A stretch of DNA of 64,000 nucleotides from Acaudatibacter sp035532115 (GTDB lineage Bacteria; Pseudomonadota; Alphaproteobacteria; Caulobacterales; Caulobacteraceae): positions 75,673-139,672 of the forward strand of contig DATKRO010000070.1 of NCBI GenBank assembly GCA_035532115.1, given 5' to 3'. Positions 1 through 8,124 of this stretch are shown here, piece by piece (positions within the stretch are counted from its first letter, which is position 1; each line of letters begins with the position of its first letter). A program made the position numbers and the translations under genes. The notes beneath the pieces are model-generated. The model worked only from the letters and a program-made list of their open reading frames with translations. It ran no database searches and was not told the DNA's origin.

Positions 1-47
1 GTGCAGGCTAGCCTAGGCTCCGCCGAAAACCTCGAGGGACGACCCAC

Positions 48-1271
48 GTGGCAGCCGACATCCTGAGCGACGCCTTCTTCGCCAGCCTCGAGAGTTCGCT
101 GGGCGGCCTGGACGTGGCCGAGAGCCTGCCGCCGGCCTGCTACGTCGATGCGGCCTTCTACGAGTTCGAAAAGCAGGCGCTGTTCGATCGGGAATGGCTG
201 TGCGTCGGCCGGGCCGACTGGGTGAAGGCGCCAGGCGATTATTTCACGACGCGGATCGTCGGCGAGCCGATCGTGGTCGCAAGAGCCAGGGATGGCGTCG
301 TCCGCGCGATGTCGTCGGTCTGCCAGCATCGCGCCATGCTGGTCGCCGAGGGCAAGGGCAACGCGCGCGGCTTCGTCTGCCCCTACCACCATTGGGTCTA
401 TGGGTTGGACGGTCGGCTGGTGAATGCGCCGGCGATGGAGCGCACCTGCGGCTTCGACAAGGCCAAGGTGCGGCTGCCCGAACTGAAGGTCGAGATCTGG
501 CTGGGGTTCCTGTTCATCAATTTCGACCCCGGCGCGTCGCCGCTCGGGCCGCGTCTGGCCAAGGTCACCGAGGCGATTGCCGGCTACGATCTGGCGACCG
601 CCGAGTGTGCGACCACCATGACCGGGCAGTTCGCCTGGAACTGGAAGGTGATGTTCGAGAACAACAACGACGGCTATCACGCTTCCAAGCTGCATCAGGG
701 ACCGCTGCATGATTTCGTTCCGAGCGAGCTGGCGAGTTTTCCGAACGCCGATCCCGCCGACGCCGGTTTCCTGCGCTTCAACGGCACGCTGCATCCGGAT
801 GCGAGCTTCAACCCCACCCAGAGGGCGGTGCTGCCGATCTTTCCCAAGCTGAGCGCTGCGGATCGCGGCCGGATGACGTTCGCCAACGTGCCGCCGACGC
901 TGTCGCTGGTGCTCACGAACGACCTGGTGGTCTTCCTCGTCCTGCGCGCCAGCGGGCCGCAGACCATGGAGCAGGACACCGGCGTGCTGGCGGCGCCCGG
1001 GGCGAGCGACGATCCCGCCTTCGAGCACCGGCTGGAGATGATAATGACCAGCGCCGGCAAGATCATCGCCCAGGACATGCACGTCGATTCGCGGGTGCAG
1101 GAGGGGCTGAGATCGCGGTTCGCCCGGCGCAGCCGCTATTCCTGGCAGGAGGGCGCCCAAGGACAGTTCAACCATTGGCTCGTGCCCCGGTACCGCGCCG
1201 CCTGGGCGGCGCGCCATGGCGTGAACCCGAGCATCGCCGGGGCGGCGGCCTCGGCTGGCGCCAGCCGATGA
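48..1271 (+). CDS. Rieske-type aromatic ring-hydroxylating oxygenase, alpha subunit
   Basis: Predicted terminal oxygenase component that hydroxylates an aromatic or related substrate, taking electrons from a separate reductase that is not visible nearby. The Rieske [2Fe-2S] ligands are C92-x-H94 and C111-x2-H114. The mononuclear iron site appears in the C-terminal catalytic domain as H211 and H216 (NNNDGYHASKLH), with a likely aspartate in the QDMHVD segment. At 407 residues the length is normal for an alpha subunit. The GTG start is preceded by GAGGGA about 8 bases upstream. The stop overlaps the ATG of the extradiol dioxygenase (ATGA), so the two are probably translated together in one catabolic operon. 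The substrate cannot be inferred from sequence. Confidence 0.9.
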   Translation: MAADILSDAFFASLESSLGGLDVAESLPPACYVDAAFYEFEKQALFDREWLCVGRADWVKAPGDYFTTRIVGEPIVVARARDGVVRAMSSVCQHRAMLVAEGKGNARGFVCPYHHWVYGLDGRLVNAPAMERTCGFDKAKVRLPELKVEIWLGFLFINFDPGASPLGPRLAKVTEAIAGYDLATAECATTMTGQFAWNWKVMFENNNDGYHASKLHQGPLHDFVPSELASFPNADPADAGFLRFNGTLHPDASFNPTQRAVLPIFPKLSAADRGRMTFANVPPTLSLVLTNDLVVFLVLRASGPQTMEQDTGVLAAPGASDDPAFEHRLEMIMTSAGKIIAQDMHVDSRVQEGLRSRFARRSRYSWQEGAQGQFNHWLVPRYRAAWAARHGVNPSIAGAAASAGASR

Positions 1272-2077
1272 GCGATGCCGCACGTATGCCGCTGGTCTTC
1301 TTCGGGCACGGCAGCCCGATGATCGCGCTGCAGAGCAACGAGACCAGCCGCGCCTGGAGCAAGATCGCGTCCGGCTTGCCGACGCCAAGGGCGATCCTTT
1401 GCATCTCCGCCCATTGGGAGACACGCGGCGCGGCGGTCACGGCGATGCTGGCGCCGCGCACCATCCACGACTTCGGCGCCTCCTTTCCCAAGGCCCTCTT
1501 CGAGATGCAATACCCCGCGCCCGGCGACCCGGCCCTGGCCGCCCGCGTGGCCGAGCTGCTGGCGCCGACGCCCGTGACCCTGGACGAAGGCGAATGGGGG
1601 CTCGATCACGGCGCCTGGTCGGTCCTTTCCAAGGCCTACCCCGCGGCCGACATCCCCGTGGTCCAGCTCAGCCTCGACGTCGGCCTCGGGCCTGCCGAGC
1701 GCTTCGAGGTCGGACGGCGGCTCGGACCGCTGCGCGACGAGGGCGTGCTCGTCATGGGCACAGGCAACATCGTGCACAATCTCGGCGCCATGAACTGGGG
1801 CGAACAGGGCTGCACGCCGTTCGACTGGGCGTCCCGGTTCCTGGCCGAGGTCCGCAACGCCATCCTCGCCGACGCGCCGCAGCGGGTGATCGACTTCGCC
1901 CGCCTTGGCCGCGACGCCCAGCTGGCGCTGCCGAGCCAGGAGCATTTCTGGCCGCTGCTCTACGTCCTGGGCGCGCGCACGCCGCAGGATCGGGCGCGAC
2001 TGGTGAACGACCGCATCGAGCACGGCTCGCTCGCCATGACCAGCGTGGTCCTCGAGGCGCCGGCCGCGAGCGCCTGA
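1268..2077 (+). CDS. LigB/DODA-type extradiol ring-cleavage dioxygenase (class III)
   Basis: Family members open catechol-like rings with a single non-haem metal; the bacterial 4,5-DOPA dioxygenase YgiD is a relative. The likely metal ligands are H14 (FFGHGSP), H49 (ISAHWE) and H114 (GLDHGAWS), with a further conserved histidine in PSQEHFW. I start at 1268 because this ATG overlaps the upstream TGA and sits directly before the conserved N-terminal strand; an open frame continues to 1175 but would add 31 low-complexity residues. The product is 269 aa, normal for the family. Next to the Rieske oxygenase it makes a plausible hydroxylate-then-cleave pair, which is inference. Confidence 0.88.
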   Translation: MSDAARMPLVFFGHGSPMIALQSNETSRAWSKIASGLPTPRAILCISAHWETRGAAVTAMLAPRTIHDFGASFPKALFEMQYPAPGDPALAARVAELLAPTPVTLDEGEWGLDHGAWSVLSKAYPAADIPVVQLSLDVGLGPAERFEVGRRLGPLRDEGVLVMGTGNIVHNLGAMNWGEQGCTPFDWASRFLAEVRNAILADAPQRVIDFARLGRDAQLALPSQEHFWPLLYVLGARTPQDRARLVNDRIEHGSLAMTSVVLEAPAASA

Positions 2078-2087
2078 CGGCGCCGGG

Positions 2088-2918
2088 CTATTCGCTGGCG
2101 AACCCGGTCGAAAGGCTGAGGGGTGCCCAGCGGCCGATCTCGCCCTGAAAGGCCGCGACCTGACGGGTGGCGTAGAGCACGGCGTCGGCGCCGAGCAGCA
2201 GTTGCAGAGGAGGATCGGCGATTCCGGCGATCGCCAGGATGGCGGCGGCGACCCTGGCCGGGTCGTTCGGCTCGCGCCCGGCATGCTCGCCGAGGATGCG
2301 CTCGGCGTTGCGGGCGGCGCCGTCGTAGTCGGCGATCCGGGCCGCGGCGACCAGGAGGGAGCGGCTGGCATAGTTCGTGCGCATGCCGCCCGGCTCGACG
2401 CAGGTGACCTTGACCCCCAGTTCCGCGACTTCCTGGGCCAGGGTGAGGACGGCGCCTTCGAGGGCGTGCTTGCTGGCGCAGTAGATCCCGGTCCCGGCCC
2501 AGGCGGCGACGCCGCTCACCGAGGTGACGGCGATGACGTGGCCGGCGCGGCGGCGGCGCAAATGCGGCAGCGCGGCCTGGATCGCCGCGATCGGGCCAAA
2601 GACGTTGACCTCGAACTGGGCGCGGATTTCCGCCAGGCTCGCCTCTTCTACCGCGCCGACGAGACCATAGCCGGCGTTGGCCACGACGACGTCGAGACCT
2701 TCCAGCGCCGCCTCGGCCGCCTCGACCGCCGCGCGGACCGCCGCTTCCTCGGCCATGTCGGCCACGAAGGCGCGTGCACATCCAGGCGCCAGGGCCTCGA
2801 AGGCCGCCAGATCGGAGCGCGTGCGCACCGTACCGCAGACCTTGTCGCCGCGCGCCAGCGCCGCCCGCGCCAGGGCCTCGCCCAGGCCCCCGGAGACGCC
2901 CGTGATCAGCCAGTTCAC
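2088..2918 (-). CDS. Short-chain dehydrogenase/reductase (SDR)
   Basis: Classical SDR using NAD(P)H. The dinucleotide-binding TGVSGGLG begins at residue 6, the NAG motif lies at 81-83, a catalytic serine at 133 or 135, and YCASK supplies Y146 and K150. At 276 aa it is slightly longer than the usual 250. It begins with GTG and ends 10 bp from the convergent dioxygenase stop. It lies 12 bp downstream of the TauD-like gene on the same strand, so these two probably form one transcript. The arginine-rich stretch near residues 31-34 hints at NADP preference, but this is weak. Substrate unknown. Confidence 0.9.
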   Translation of the reverse strand: MNWLITGVSGGLGEALARAALARGDKVCGTVRTRSDLAAFEALAPGCARAFVADMAEEAAVRAAVEAAEAALEGLDVVVANAGYGLVGAVEEASLAEIRAQFEVNVFGPIAAIQAALPHLRRRRAGHVIAVTSVSGVAAWAGTGIYCASKHALEGAVLTLAQEVAELGVKVTCVEPGGMRTNYASRSLLVAAARIADYDGAARNAERILGEHAGREPNDPARVAAAILAIAGIADPPLQLLLGADAVLYATRQVAAFQGEIGRWAPLSLSTGFASE

Positions 2919-2930
2919 CGGGCCGCTCCG

Positions 2931-3785
2931 CTAGCGGGGCCGATCGCCGCGCACCCAGAGGCGGTGCATCTCGCGAACGTACTTGGTGTCGTCGAAGAGG
3001 GTGCCGGTGTGCAAGGTGCAACGGTTGTCCCACATAAGCACATCGCCGACGCGCCATTTGTGACGATGGACAAAGCGCTCCTGGGTGGCGAAGTCGATCA
3101 GATCCTGCACCAGTTCGAGACCCTCTGGGTTGGGGCGGCCAACCACCTCGATCACCGTTCCGGTGGAGGGCCACAGCGCCTTCCTGCCATCGGCAGGGTG
3201 GGTGCGGACCAGGGGATGGAAGACGTCCGGGTTCTGCGCCTTCAGCTCCTCGTCGAGTTCGCGCGCTCCATATTCCCGGGTGGCCATGAAGTGCCGGTAG
3301 GAGTGGTGCAGGACGAGGCCGTCCAGCTGCCGCTGGCGCTCGGGCGGCAAGGCGTTCCAAGCCGCGACGCAGTCGGCCAGCAAAGTGTCCGAGCCCTCCG
3401 GCGGAACCTCGACCGCATAGAGCAGCGTCGCCATCACGGGTTCTGCCTTGTAGGAGTAGTCGGTGTGCCAGCCGATGCCGTCATTGTGCGCCCCGACCGG
3501 CTTGCCGTCCTCGAGGCGGTTGGAGAGGCGGTAGACCTTGGGAAAGCCGGGGAGCGTGAACTCCCTCAGGGTGTGGTCCTCGGGCTCGCCGAACCGGGCC
3601 ACGAAGCTGGTGAGATCGGCCGGCGTCAGGGTCTGACCCCTGAGCACGATGGCGCCGTGGCGATGGAAGGTCGCCACCACCGCCGCCAGCGTCGCCGCGT
3701 CGGCGCGACGCAGATCGACCCCCAGGATTTCGGCGCCGAAGCCTGGCTTCAGGGGGCGGGTGCGGAGCTGGACCGCCGTGTTCAT
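2931..3785 (-). CDS. TauD/TfdA-family Fe(II)/2-oxoglutarate-dependent dioxygenase
   Basis: Enzymes of this family couple 2-oxoglutarate decarboxylation to hydroxylation, often releasing sulfite from taurine or cleaving aryloxy or alkyl ethers. The iron facial triad is visible as H107-x-D109 (GWHTDY) and a distal histidine in RCTLHTGT, followed by an arginine-rich segment (REMHRLWVR) that should bind 2-oxoglutarate. I start at the ATG at 3785 (284 aa), where family-like sequence begins; an upstream GTG at 3818 would add 11 residues. It heads a two-gene transcript with the SDR. The substrate is unknown; no taurine transporter is present nearby. Confidence 0.88.
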   Translation of the reverse strand: MNTAVQLRTRPLKPGFGAEILGVDLRRADAATLAAVVATFHRHGAIVLRGQTLTPADLTSFVARFGEPEDHTLREFTLPGFPKVYRLSNRLEDGKPVGAHNDGIGWHTDYSYKAEPVMATLLYAVEVPPEGSDTLLADCVAAWNALPPERQRQLDGLVLHHSYRHFMATREYGARELDEELKAQNPDVFHPLVRTHPADGRKALWPSTGTVIEVVGRPNPEGLELVQDLIDFATQERFVHRHKWRVGDVLMWDNRCTLHTGTLFDDTKYVREMHRLWVRGDRPR

Positions 3786-3941
3786 GAGCTGATTCCGGGA
3801 GCAGACGGCGGTGATCACGTTCTCGATGACCTGAAGCCTAGATCAAGGCGCCGCCGCGGTCTTGCTCGTGGACGCCTTTTTGTTTGAGCGGGGCTTGGTA
3901 TGACATTGGCTTGGCTTGGGGGAGTGGGGAGGCGCCGCCAG

Positions 3942-4853
3942 ATGGATCCGGCCAAGATCGTCGTCGTCGGCGGCTACAACCGCGACGTCAGCCTGTTCGT
4001 GCCGCGCTTGCCCGCGGCCGGCCAGACCGTTCTCAGCGTGGGGCGGCTCGACTCTGCGGGCGGCAAGGGCTCGAACCAGGCGGTCCAGGCGGCGCGCTGC
4101 GGGACGCCGACGGCGATGATCGCCGCCCTGGGCGACGATGGCGCAGCCGACCAGGCCCTGGCGCTCTGGGCAGCGTTCAAGATCGCCGTCGGCGCCGTCG
4201 TGCGCCTCCCCGGCCAGGCGACCGGCATGGCGATGATCCTCGTGGATGCGGCGGGGGAGAACCTGATCGTCGTCGATCCGGGCGCCAACGCCCTGCTCGC
4301 GCCGGAGCATGTCACAGCCGCGTCGGGTCTCGTCGCGGGCGCAAAGCTCGTTCTCGCCCAGCTCGAGACTCCGGTGGACGCGACGATGAGCGCCTTCGCG
4401 ATGGCGCGCGCCGCCGGCGTCGACACCCTGCTCAACGCCGCGCCGGCGCCGGAGGCGATCGCGCCCGAGCTGCTCGACCTCACCGACGTCCTGATCGTCA
4501 ACGAGGGCGAGGGTCGGGCGCTCTCGGGCGAGACGCGCCCGGAGGCCGTCGGCGAGCGGCTGCTCGGCAAGGTCGCCAGGGCTGTGGTGGTGACCCTGGG
4601 CGACCGTGGCGCGATGCTGTTCGAGCGCGGGGCCGCGCCGATAGGCCGTCGGTCGCCGCGCGTCGAGGTGGTCGACAGCACGGGCGCCGGCGATGCCTTC
4701 ACCGGCGCCTTCGCCGCCCGCTGGGCCGCCACCGCTGATGCGCGCGCGGCGCTGGCCTGGGGCCTCGCCGCCGGGGCGCTCTCCTGCACGAAGAAGGGCG
4801 CCGCCGCCAGCTGCGCCGACGCCGCCAGCATCGCGGCGCTGGCGCGCGGCTGA
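3942..4853 (+). CDS. PfkB-family carbohydrate kinase (ribokinase-like)
   Basis: ATP-dependent sugar kinase of the ribokinase superfamily. The N-terminal signature GGKGSNQAVQAAR and the C-terminal VVDSTGAGDAFTGAFAA are both present; the latter holds the anion hole and the catalytic aspartate of GAGD. The ATG at 3942 is preferred because it follows a GGAG-rich leader and begins directly with the first beta strand; an ATG at 3900 in the same frame would add 14 unusual residues. The product is 303 aa, typical of ribokinase. It stands alone with no sugar transporter or lac-type regulator next to it, so ribose as substrate is only a guess. Confidence 0.9.
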   Translation: MDPAKIVVVGGYNRDVSLFVPRLPAAGQTVLSVGRLDSAGGKGSNQAVQAARCGTPTAMIAALGDDGAADQALALWAAFKIAVGAVVRLPGQATGMAMILVDAAGENLIVVDPGANALLAPEHVTAASGLVAGAKLVLAQLETPVDATMSAFAMARAAGVDTLLNAAPAPEAIAPELLDLTDVLIVNEGEGRALSGETRPEAVGERLLGKVARAVVVTLGDRGAMLFERGAAPIGRRSPRVEVVDSTGAGDAFTGAFAARWAATADARAALAWGLAAGALSCTKKGAAASCADAASIAALARG

Positions 4854-5138
4854 GAGGCGCGCGCCAGCGCCGCTGGGCGAGATTCAACCCGCGCCGTGGC
4901 TGGCCGAATACACCATCGAACTCCTGAGCCTGTTGCGCGGGCTGACGCGGCTGGTGGCGCTGCAGCCGGCTCGAGCGTCGCTGCTCGCGCGCATCGTCGG
5001 CAGCCCCGCCGGCGACGCCGACGGGCTGCGGCAGGCAGGCGACCGCTCCGACAACTCGGCCGAGTTCGTCATCGAACCGGACGCCGAAGCCGGGTAGGGC
5101 AGTCTCCAGCCCGCGGACGCCAGCCGCTCTGAGAACGC
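4854..5138. other. Intergenic stretch between convergent genes; no confident gene
   Basis: Lies between the converging kinase and HNH genes. The + strand frame ending at the TAG at 5095-5097 reads plausibly protein-like (for example APWLAEYTIELLSLLRGLTR) but has no ATG and would need a TTG or GTG start or be a C-terminal relic. A small imperfect hairpin (CGCCAGC / GCTGGGCG) follows the kinase stop and may help termination. No function can be assigned. Confidence 0.4.
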
Positions 5139-5699
5139 CTACGCCTCCAGCTCGATGTCCCAGTAGAGGTAGTCCAGCCAGCTTTCGTGCAGGTGGTGCG
5201 GGGGGAACCTGCGGCCGCGTTCCTGGAGTTCGTACATGGTCGGGCGGTGCGGCGCGCGGCGCGGGCGCATGGATGCCTCGCGCGGGGTGCGTCCGCCCTT
5301 GCCGAGGTTGCAGCGCGCGCAGGCGGCGACGATGTTCTCCCAGGTGGTGCGCCCGCCGCGCGAACGCGGCGTCACGTGATCGAAGGTCAGTTCCTCGCCC
5401 GAGCCGCAGTACTGGCAGGCGAAGGAATCGCGCAGGAACACGTTGAAGCGGGTGAACGCGGGCGGGCGGTCCTGGGCGACGTACTGCTTCAGCGCCACGA
5501 CGCTGGGCAGCGGCATCTCGAACGAAGGCGAATGGATCAGCTTGTCGTAGCTCGAAACCACCTCGACGCGGCCGAGGAACACCGCCTTGATCGTCTCCTG
5601 CCAGGGCCACAGCGACAGCGGATAATAGGAGAGCGGCCGGTAGTCGGCGTTCAGCACCAGGGCCGGCCAGCCAGACGGAAGGGCGCTAAGCACCTGCAC
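5139..5699 (-). CDS. HNH endonuclease domain protein
   Basis: Compact HNH nuclease of the type widespread on alphaproteobacterial chromosomes. The zinc knuckle cysteines are C95-x2-C98 and C127-x2-C130. The catalytic stretch LTFDHVTPRSRGG supplies H108, and N122 follows in TTWENIV. The N-terminal 80 residues are the conserved extension of this family (WPALVLNADYRPLSYYPLS). At 186 aa the protein is full length. The start is GTG. It is a standalone gene with no restriction-modification partner, intron or phage neighbour, so a housekeeping DNA-processing role is more likely than defence; the actual role is not established. Confidence 0.9.
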   Translation of the reverse strand: MQVLSALPSGWPALVLNADYRPLSYYPLSLWPWQETIKAVFLGRVEVVSSYDKLIHSPSFEMPLPSVVALKQYVAQDRPPAFTRFNVFLRDSFACQYCGSGEELTFDHVTPRSRGGRTTWENIVAACARCNLGKGGRTPREASMRPRRAPHRPTMYELQERGRRFPPHHLHESWLDYLYWDIELEA

Positions 5700-5913
5700 G
5701 GCGCGCCCCTGCGGGCTTGGCGATCAACGCGGGCGGACGATCGGGACTGAAGACCTGCCTCCTGACGGCCGATTGGCGACGAGGATTCGCGCCGGCCGCG
5801 CCTGCAAGCCAGATTCCACGATGCCGGGACGACGGCAAGGGGGCGATTGCGGGGAGGCGCCAAGTTGGAGAATTCTCGTCCTGGTGCGGCGACGCCAGGC
5901 GGTCGGGCGCGTT

Positions 5914-5947
5914 TCGAGAGGAGCGCGGCCCGTTACGCTCCTCTCGA
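5914..5947 (-). terminator. Strong hairpin, probable terminator of the 37-residue ORF
   Basis: Perfect 12-bp inverted repeat, TCGAGAGGAGCG and CGCTCCTCTCGA, separated by 10 bases. It lies 31 bp beyond the stop of the small membrane-peptide gene on the minus strand. There is no run of T after the stem on either strand, so termination by stem alone or with Rho is assumed. The rest of 5700-5978 shows no gene. Confidence 0.55.
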
Positions 5948-5978
5948 GTTGCGGTCCTTCACGTTGGTGGGAGCGCGG

Positions 5979-6092
5979 TCAGGCGCCGACGAGCACCGTG
6001 CCGGCGGCGAGCGCCAGGCCGAGGAAGAGCATCAGGGCGCTGGCGGCGCGGTCGAAGGCGCGGGGCAGCGAGGTGAATTTTGCGAGAGACAT
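5979..6092 (-). CDS. 37-residue single-span membrane peptide, divergent from tetR
   Basis: A short open frame of 37 codons plus TGA. It starts with ATG at 6092 behind a good ribosome-binding site (AGGA about 7 bases upstream). The N-terminus is amphipathic and basic (MSLAKFTSLPRAFDRAAS). Residues 19 to 36 are continuously hydrophobic (ALMLFLGLALAAGTVLVG), so it should sit in the inner membrane with the N-terminus inside. A promoter with TTGACA lies upstream and a strong hairpin lies downstream. It is divergent from a TetR gene, and a probable operator overlaps its promoter, so it is likely the target of that repressor. Function unknown. Confidence 0.7.
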   Translation of the reverse strand: MSLAKFTSLPRAFDRAASALMLFLGLALAAGTVLVGA

Positions 6093-6157
6093 GACGGCGT
6101 TCCTGCTTCTTACGTGCGAGCCCCTGGGGGAGCAGGGGGCGTCCGATCTGGACGGCG

Positions 6158-6187
6158 TTTAGATAGCACCGATCTGAACGCTGTCAA
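6158..6187 (-). promoter_or_regulatory. Minus-strand promoter with overlapping inverted repeat (candidate TetR operator)
   Basis: On the minus strand, TTGACA (6182-6187) and TATCTA (6160-6165) are separated by 16 bases, a sigma-70-like promoter pointing at the 37-residue ORF. An imperfect inverted repeat TTTAGAT-N7-ATCTGAA (6158-6178, one mismatch) covers the -10 element. This is the expected geometry for repression by the adjacent TetR protein. Confidence 0.5.
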
Positions 6188-6231
6188 CATACATCTTTAC
6201 ATCGTTTGGATTAAAAATTAGTGTGGTCGCA

Positions 6232-6870
6232 ATGAGAGAAACTGGAAACGCTCAAGCTCGTCCCTACCATCACGGGGACCTCAGCCGCGCCCTCGTCGAC
6301 GCCGCCCGGCGAATTCTCGAGGCCGAAGGCGCGGCGGCGCTGTCGCTGCGGGCCGTGGCGCGCGAGGCCGGCGTCAGCCCCGCGGCCCCGTACCACCACT
6401 TCAAGGACAAGACCGAGCTGCTCGAAGTGGTGGCCTATCAGGGTTGGGACGCGCTGGGCGCGGCGATCGTCGCGGCGCGCAAGCATGCGGCGAGCCCGCT
6501 CGAGGCGCTGAACGACATCGGCCTCGCCTATGTGCATTTCGCCCGCGAGAATCCGGCGCTCTATCGCCTGATGTATGACACCACCCGCGATCGCACTGCG
6601 ATGCCCGAGCACGACGCCAAGGAGGAGAGCGGCTACTTTCAGGTGCAGGAGGCCATCGTCGCGGCCGGCGCGGATCCGAACGATGGGCTCGAACTGCAGC
6701 TGGCGACGGTTGCCGCCTGGTGCGCCGTGCACGGCCTGGCCGAGATGGCCTGTTTCAAAGAGTTCCAGCCGCTGCGGGAGGCGATGGGCGGCGACGACGC
6801 CTTCCTGCGCGCAGTGCTGCAGCACTACGGCGGCTTCACGCGCGGCTCGCGGCGCAAGCCTGGGGCGTGA
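6232..6870 (+). CDS. TetR/AcrR-family transcriptional regulator (WHG-type C-terminal domain)
   Basis: The N-terminal helix-turn-helix is clear: PYHHGDLSRALVDAARRILE, then SLRAVAREAGVSPAAPYHHFKDKTELL as recognition helix and following segment. The C-terminal ligand domain matches the WHG type (FARENPALYRLMYD and the AAWCAVHGLAEM region). I choose ATG 6232 (212 aa); an in-frame GTG at 6223 adds three residues, and no clear Shine-Dalgarno precedes either. The gene is divergent from the 37-residue membrane peptide and probably controls it and itself. Its stop overlaps the GTG of gluQ (GTGA), so gluQ is translationally coupled to it. Ligand unknown. Confidence 0.88.
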   Translation: MRETGNAQARPYHHGDLSRALVDAARRILEAEGAAALSLRAVAREAGVSPAAPYHHFKDKTELLEVVAYQGWDALGAAIVAARKHAASPLEALNDIGLAYVHFARENPALYRLMYDTTRDRTAMPEHDAKEESGYFQVQEAIVAAGADPNDGLELQLATVAAWCAVHGLAEMACFKEFQPLREAMGGDDAFLRAVLQHYGGFTRGSRRKPGA

Positions 6871-7715
6871 GCGCCGGCGGCTTCGTCACCCGGTTCGCGC
6901 CCTCGCCCACCGGCTTTCTGCACGAGGGTCACGCCTTTTCGGCGCTCACGGGCTTCACCGCCGCCCAGGCGGCGCATGGCCGCTTCATGTTGCGCATCGA
7001 GGACATCGATGTCGCTCGCTGCCGGCCGCGCTTCGAGGCGGCGCTCCTGGAAGACCTCGCCTGGCTCGGCATCCGCTATGAAGAGCCGGCGCTGCGCCAG
7101 TCCGAGCACCTGGGGCTTCATCTGGCGGCGCTGAACCGGCTGCGGGCGCTGGGCCTCGCCTATCGGTGCTTCAGAACCCGACGCGAGATCCTGGAGGAGA
7201 GCGCCAGCGCGCCGCACGGGCCGTCCGAGGGCTACCGCGGCGCCCCCCTCGCCGCAGCCGAGGAGGCGCGGCGCCTCGCCGCCGGCGAACCCTTCGCCTG
7301 GCGGCTCTCGCTGGAGGCGGCCATCGCCAGGGCCGGCCCACTTGGCTTCGTCGAGGAGGGCGAGGGCCCCGCCGGCGTGCGCGGCCGGCTCGCGGTCGAC
7401 GCGCGCGGGGCCGGCGACGTGGTGCTGGGGCGCAAGGGACTGGGTGTCGCCTATCACCTGGCGGTGGTGGTGGACGACGCGCGCCAGGGCGTGACCTGCG
7501 TGATCCGCGGCCGGGATCTGTTCGAGGCGACGCATGTGCAGCGCCTGCTGCAATCCCTGCTCGGCCTGCCCGAACCGGCCTATCGGCATCACCGGCTGAT
7601 CCTGGACGAGCACGCAAGGCGCCTCTCCAAGCGCGATGGCGCGCGGACTTTGCGCGAACTGCGGGCGCGCGGCGTCGGCGCGGCCGAACTTCGCGCCAGG
7701 CTCGGATTTGGCTGA
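6867..7715 (+). CDS. gluQ: Glutamyl-Q tRNA(Asp) synthetase
   Basis: A catalytic-domain paralogue of glutamyl-tRNA synthetase that attaches glutamate to queuosine at position 34 of tRNA(Asp). The class I signatures are present: FAPSPTGFLHEGHAFSAL (HEGH in place of HIGH) and RLSKRDGA (KMSKS equivalent). At 282 aa it lacks the anticodon-binding domain, as expected for GluQ-RS. The zinc-binding cysteines seen in the E. coli enzyme appear degenerate here (only one Cys in AYRCFRTRREI). The GTG start overlaps the tetR stop, so it is coupled to a regulator with no obvious link to tRNA. The convergent cold-shock gene follows. Confidence 0.9.
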   Translation: MSAGGFVTRFAPSPTGFLHEGHAFSALTGFTAAQAAHGRFMLRIEDIDVARCRPRFEAALLEDLAWLGIRYEEPALRQSEHLGLHLAALNRLRALGLAYRCFRTRREILEESASAPHGPSEGYRGAPLAAAEEARRLAAGEPFAWRLSLEAAIARAGPLGFVEEGEGPAGVRGRLAVDARGAGDVVLGRKGLGVAYHLAVVVDDARQGVTCVIRGRDLFEATHVQRLLQSLLGLPEPAYRHHRLILDEHARRLSKRDGARTLRELRARGVGAAELRARLGFG

Positions 7716-7792
7716 CGCGCCCCGCCTCCCGCGCGCCGGCTCATTGTCGCGTCAGCAGGAGTAAGCCGTTCGGCGGGTCCGCGAAACGCCGA

Positions 7793-7820
7793 CGGGCGCC
7801 GGCCTTGCGACCGACGCCCG
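7793..7820. terminator. Hairpin between convergent gluQ and cold-shock gene
   Basis: CGGGCGCCGG and CCGACGCCCG form a stem with a single C/A mismatch around an 8-base loop. It sits between two converging genes and could terminate both. No T-run follows on either strand. Confidence 0.45.
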
Positions 7821-7853
7821 CCTCGTCCTGCGACGAATTGATGGTTCCCTGCT

Positions 7854-8057
7854 TCAGAGCGCCTTCAGATTGACCGCGGCCGTGCGTCCCCGCTCGGCCT
7901 GCAGTTCATAGGCGACCTTCTGGCCTTCATTCAGGCCGCGAAGGCCCGCCCGCTCGACGGCGCTGACGTGAACGAAGACATCCTTGCCGCCATCGTCCGG
8001 CTGAATGAAGCCGAAACCCTTGGCGGAGTTGAACCATTTGACGGTGCCGTTGGCCAT
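7854..8057 (-). CDS. Cold-shock domain protein (CspA family)
   Basis: Single OB-fold RNA/DNA chaperone of 67 residues. Both RNA-binding motifs are present: KGFGFI (RNP1) and VFVHVS (RNP2), with the starting signature MANGTVKWFN. ATG 8057 is chosen because this is the family's start; AAGGAG lies 12 bases upstream. An alternative GTG/ATG further upstream would abut that ribosome-binding site. The leader carries a GC-rich hairpin (8099-8124). Whether it is cold-induced, stationary-phase or constitutive cannot be told from sequence. Confidence 0.93.
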   Translation of the reverse strand: MANGTVKWFNSAKGFGFIQPDDGGKDVFVHVSAVERAGLRGLNEGQKVAYELQAERGRTAAVNLKAL

Positions 8058-8098
8058 GTCGACTCTCATCTCCTTGACATAAAGCCGTTTCCTGATGA

Positions 8099-8124
8099 CG
8101 CGGGTCCGTGCTCAAGGGCCCGCG
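8099..8124 (-). promoter_or_regulatory. Hairpin in the cold-shock gene leader
   Basis: CGCGGGTCC and GGGCCCGCG can pair as a 9-bp stem with one G-T wobble and an 8-base loop, about 40 bases upstream of the start codon. Cold-shock genes often have structured 5' leaders that modulate translation, so this is a candidate regulatory element; the transcript start is unknown. Confidence 0.35.

Noticed and set aside
4884..5072. A 62-codon minus-strand ORF in the gap after the sugar kinase
   Set aside because: Its Ser/Arg/Ala-rich composition is typical of a shadow frame, no ribosome-binding site is evident, and the other strand reads more protein-like.
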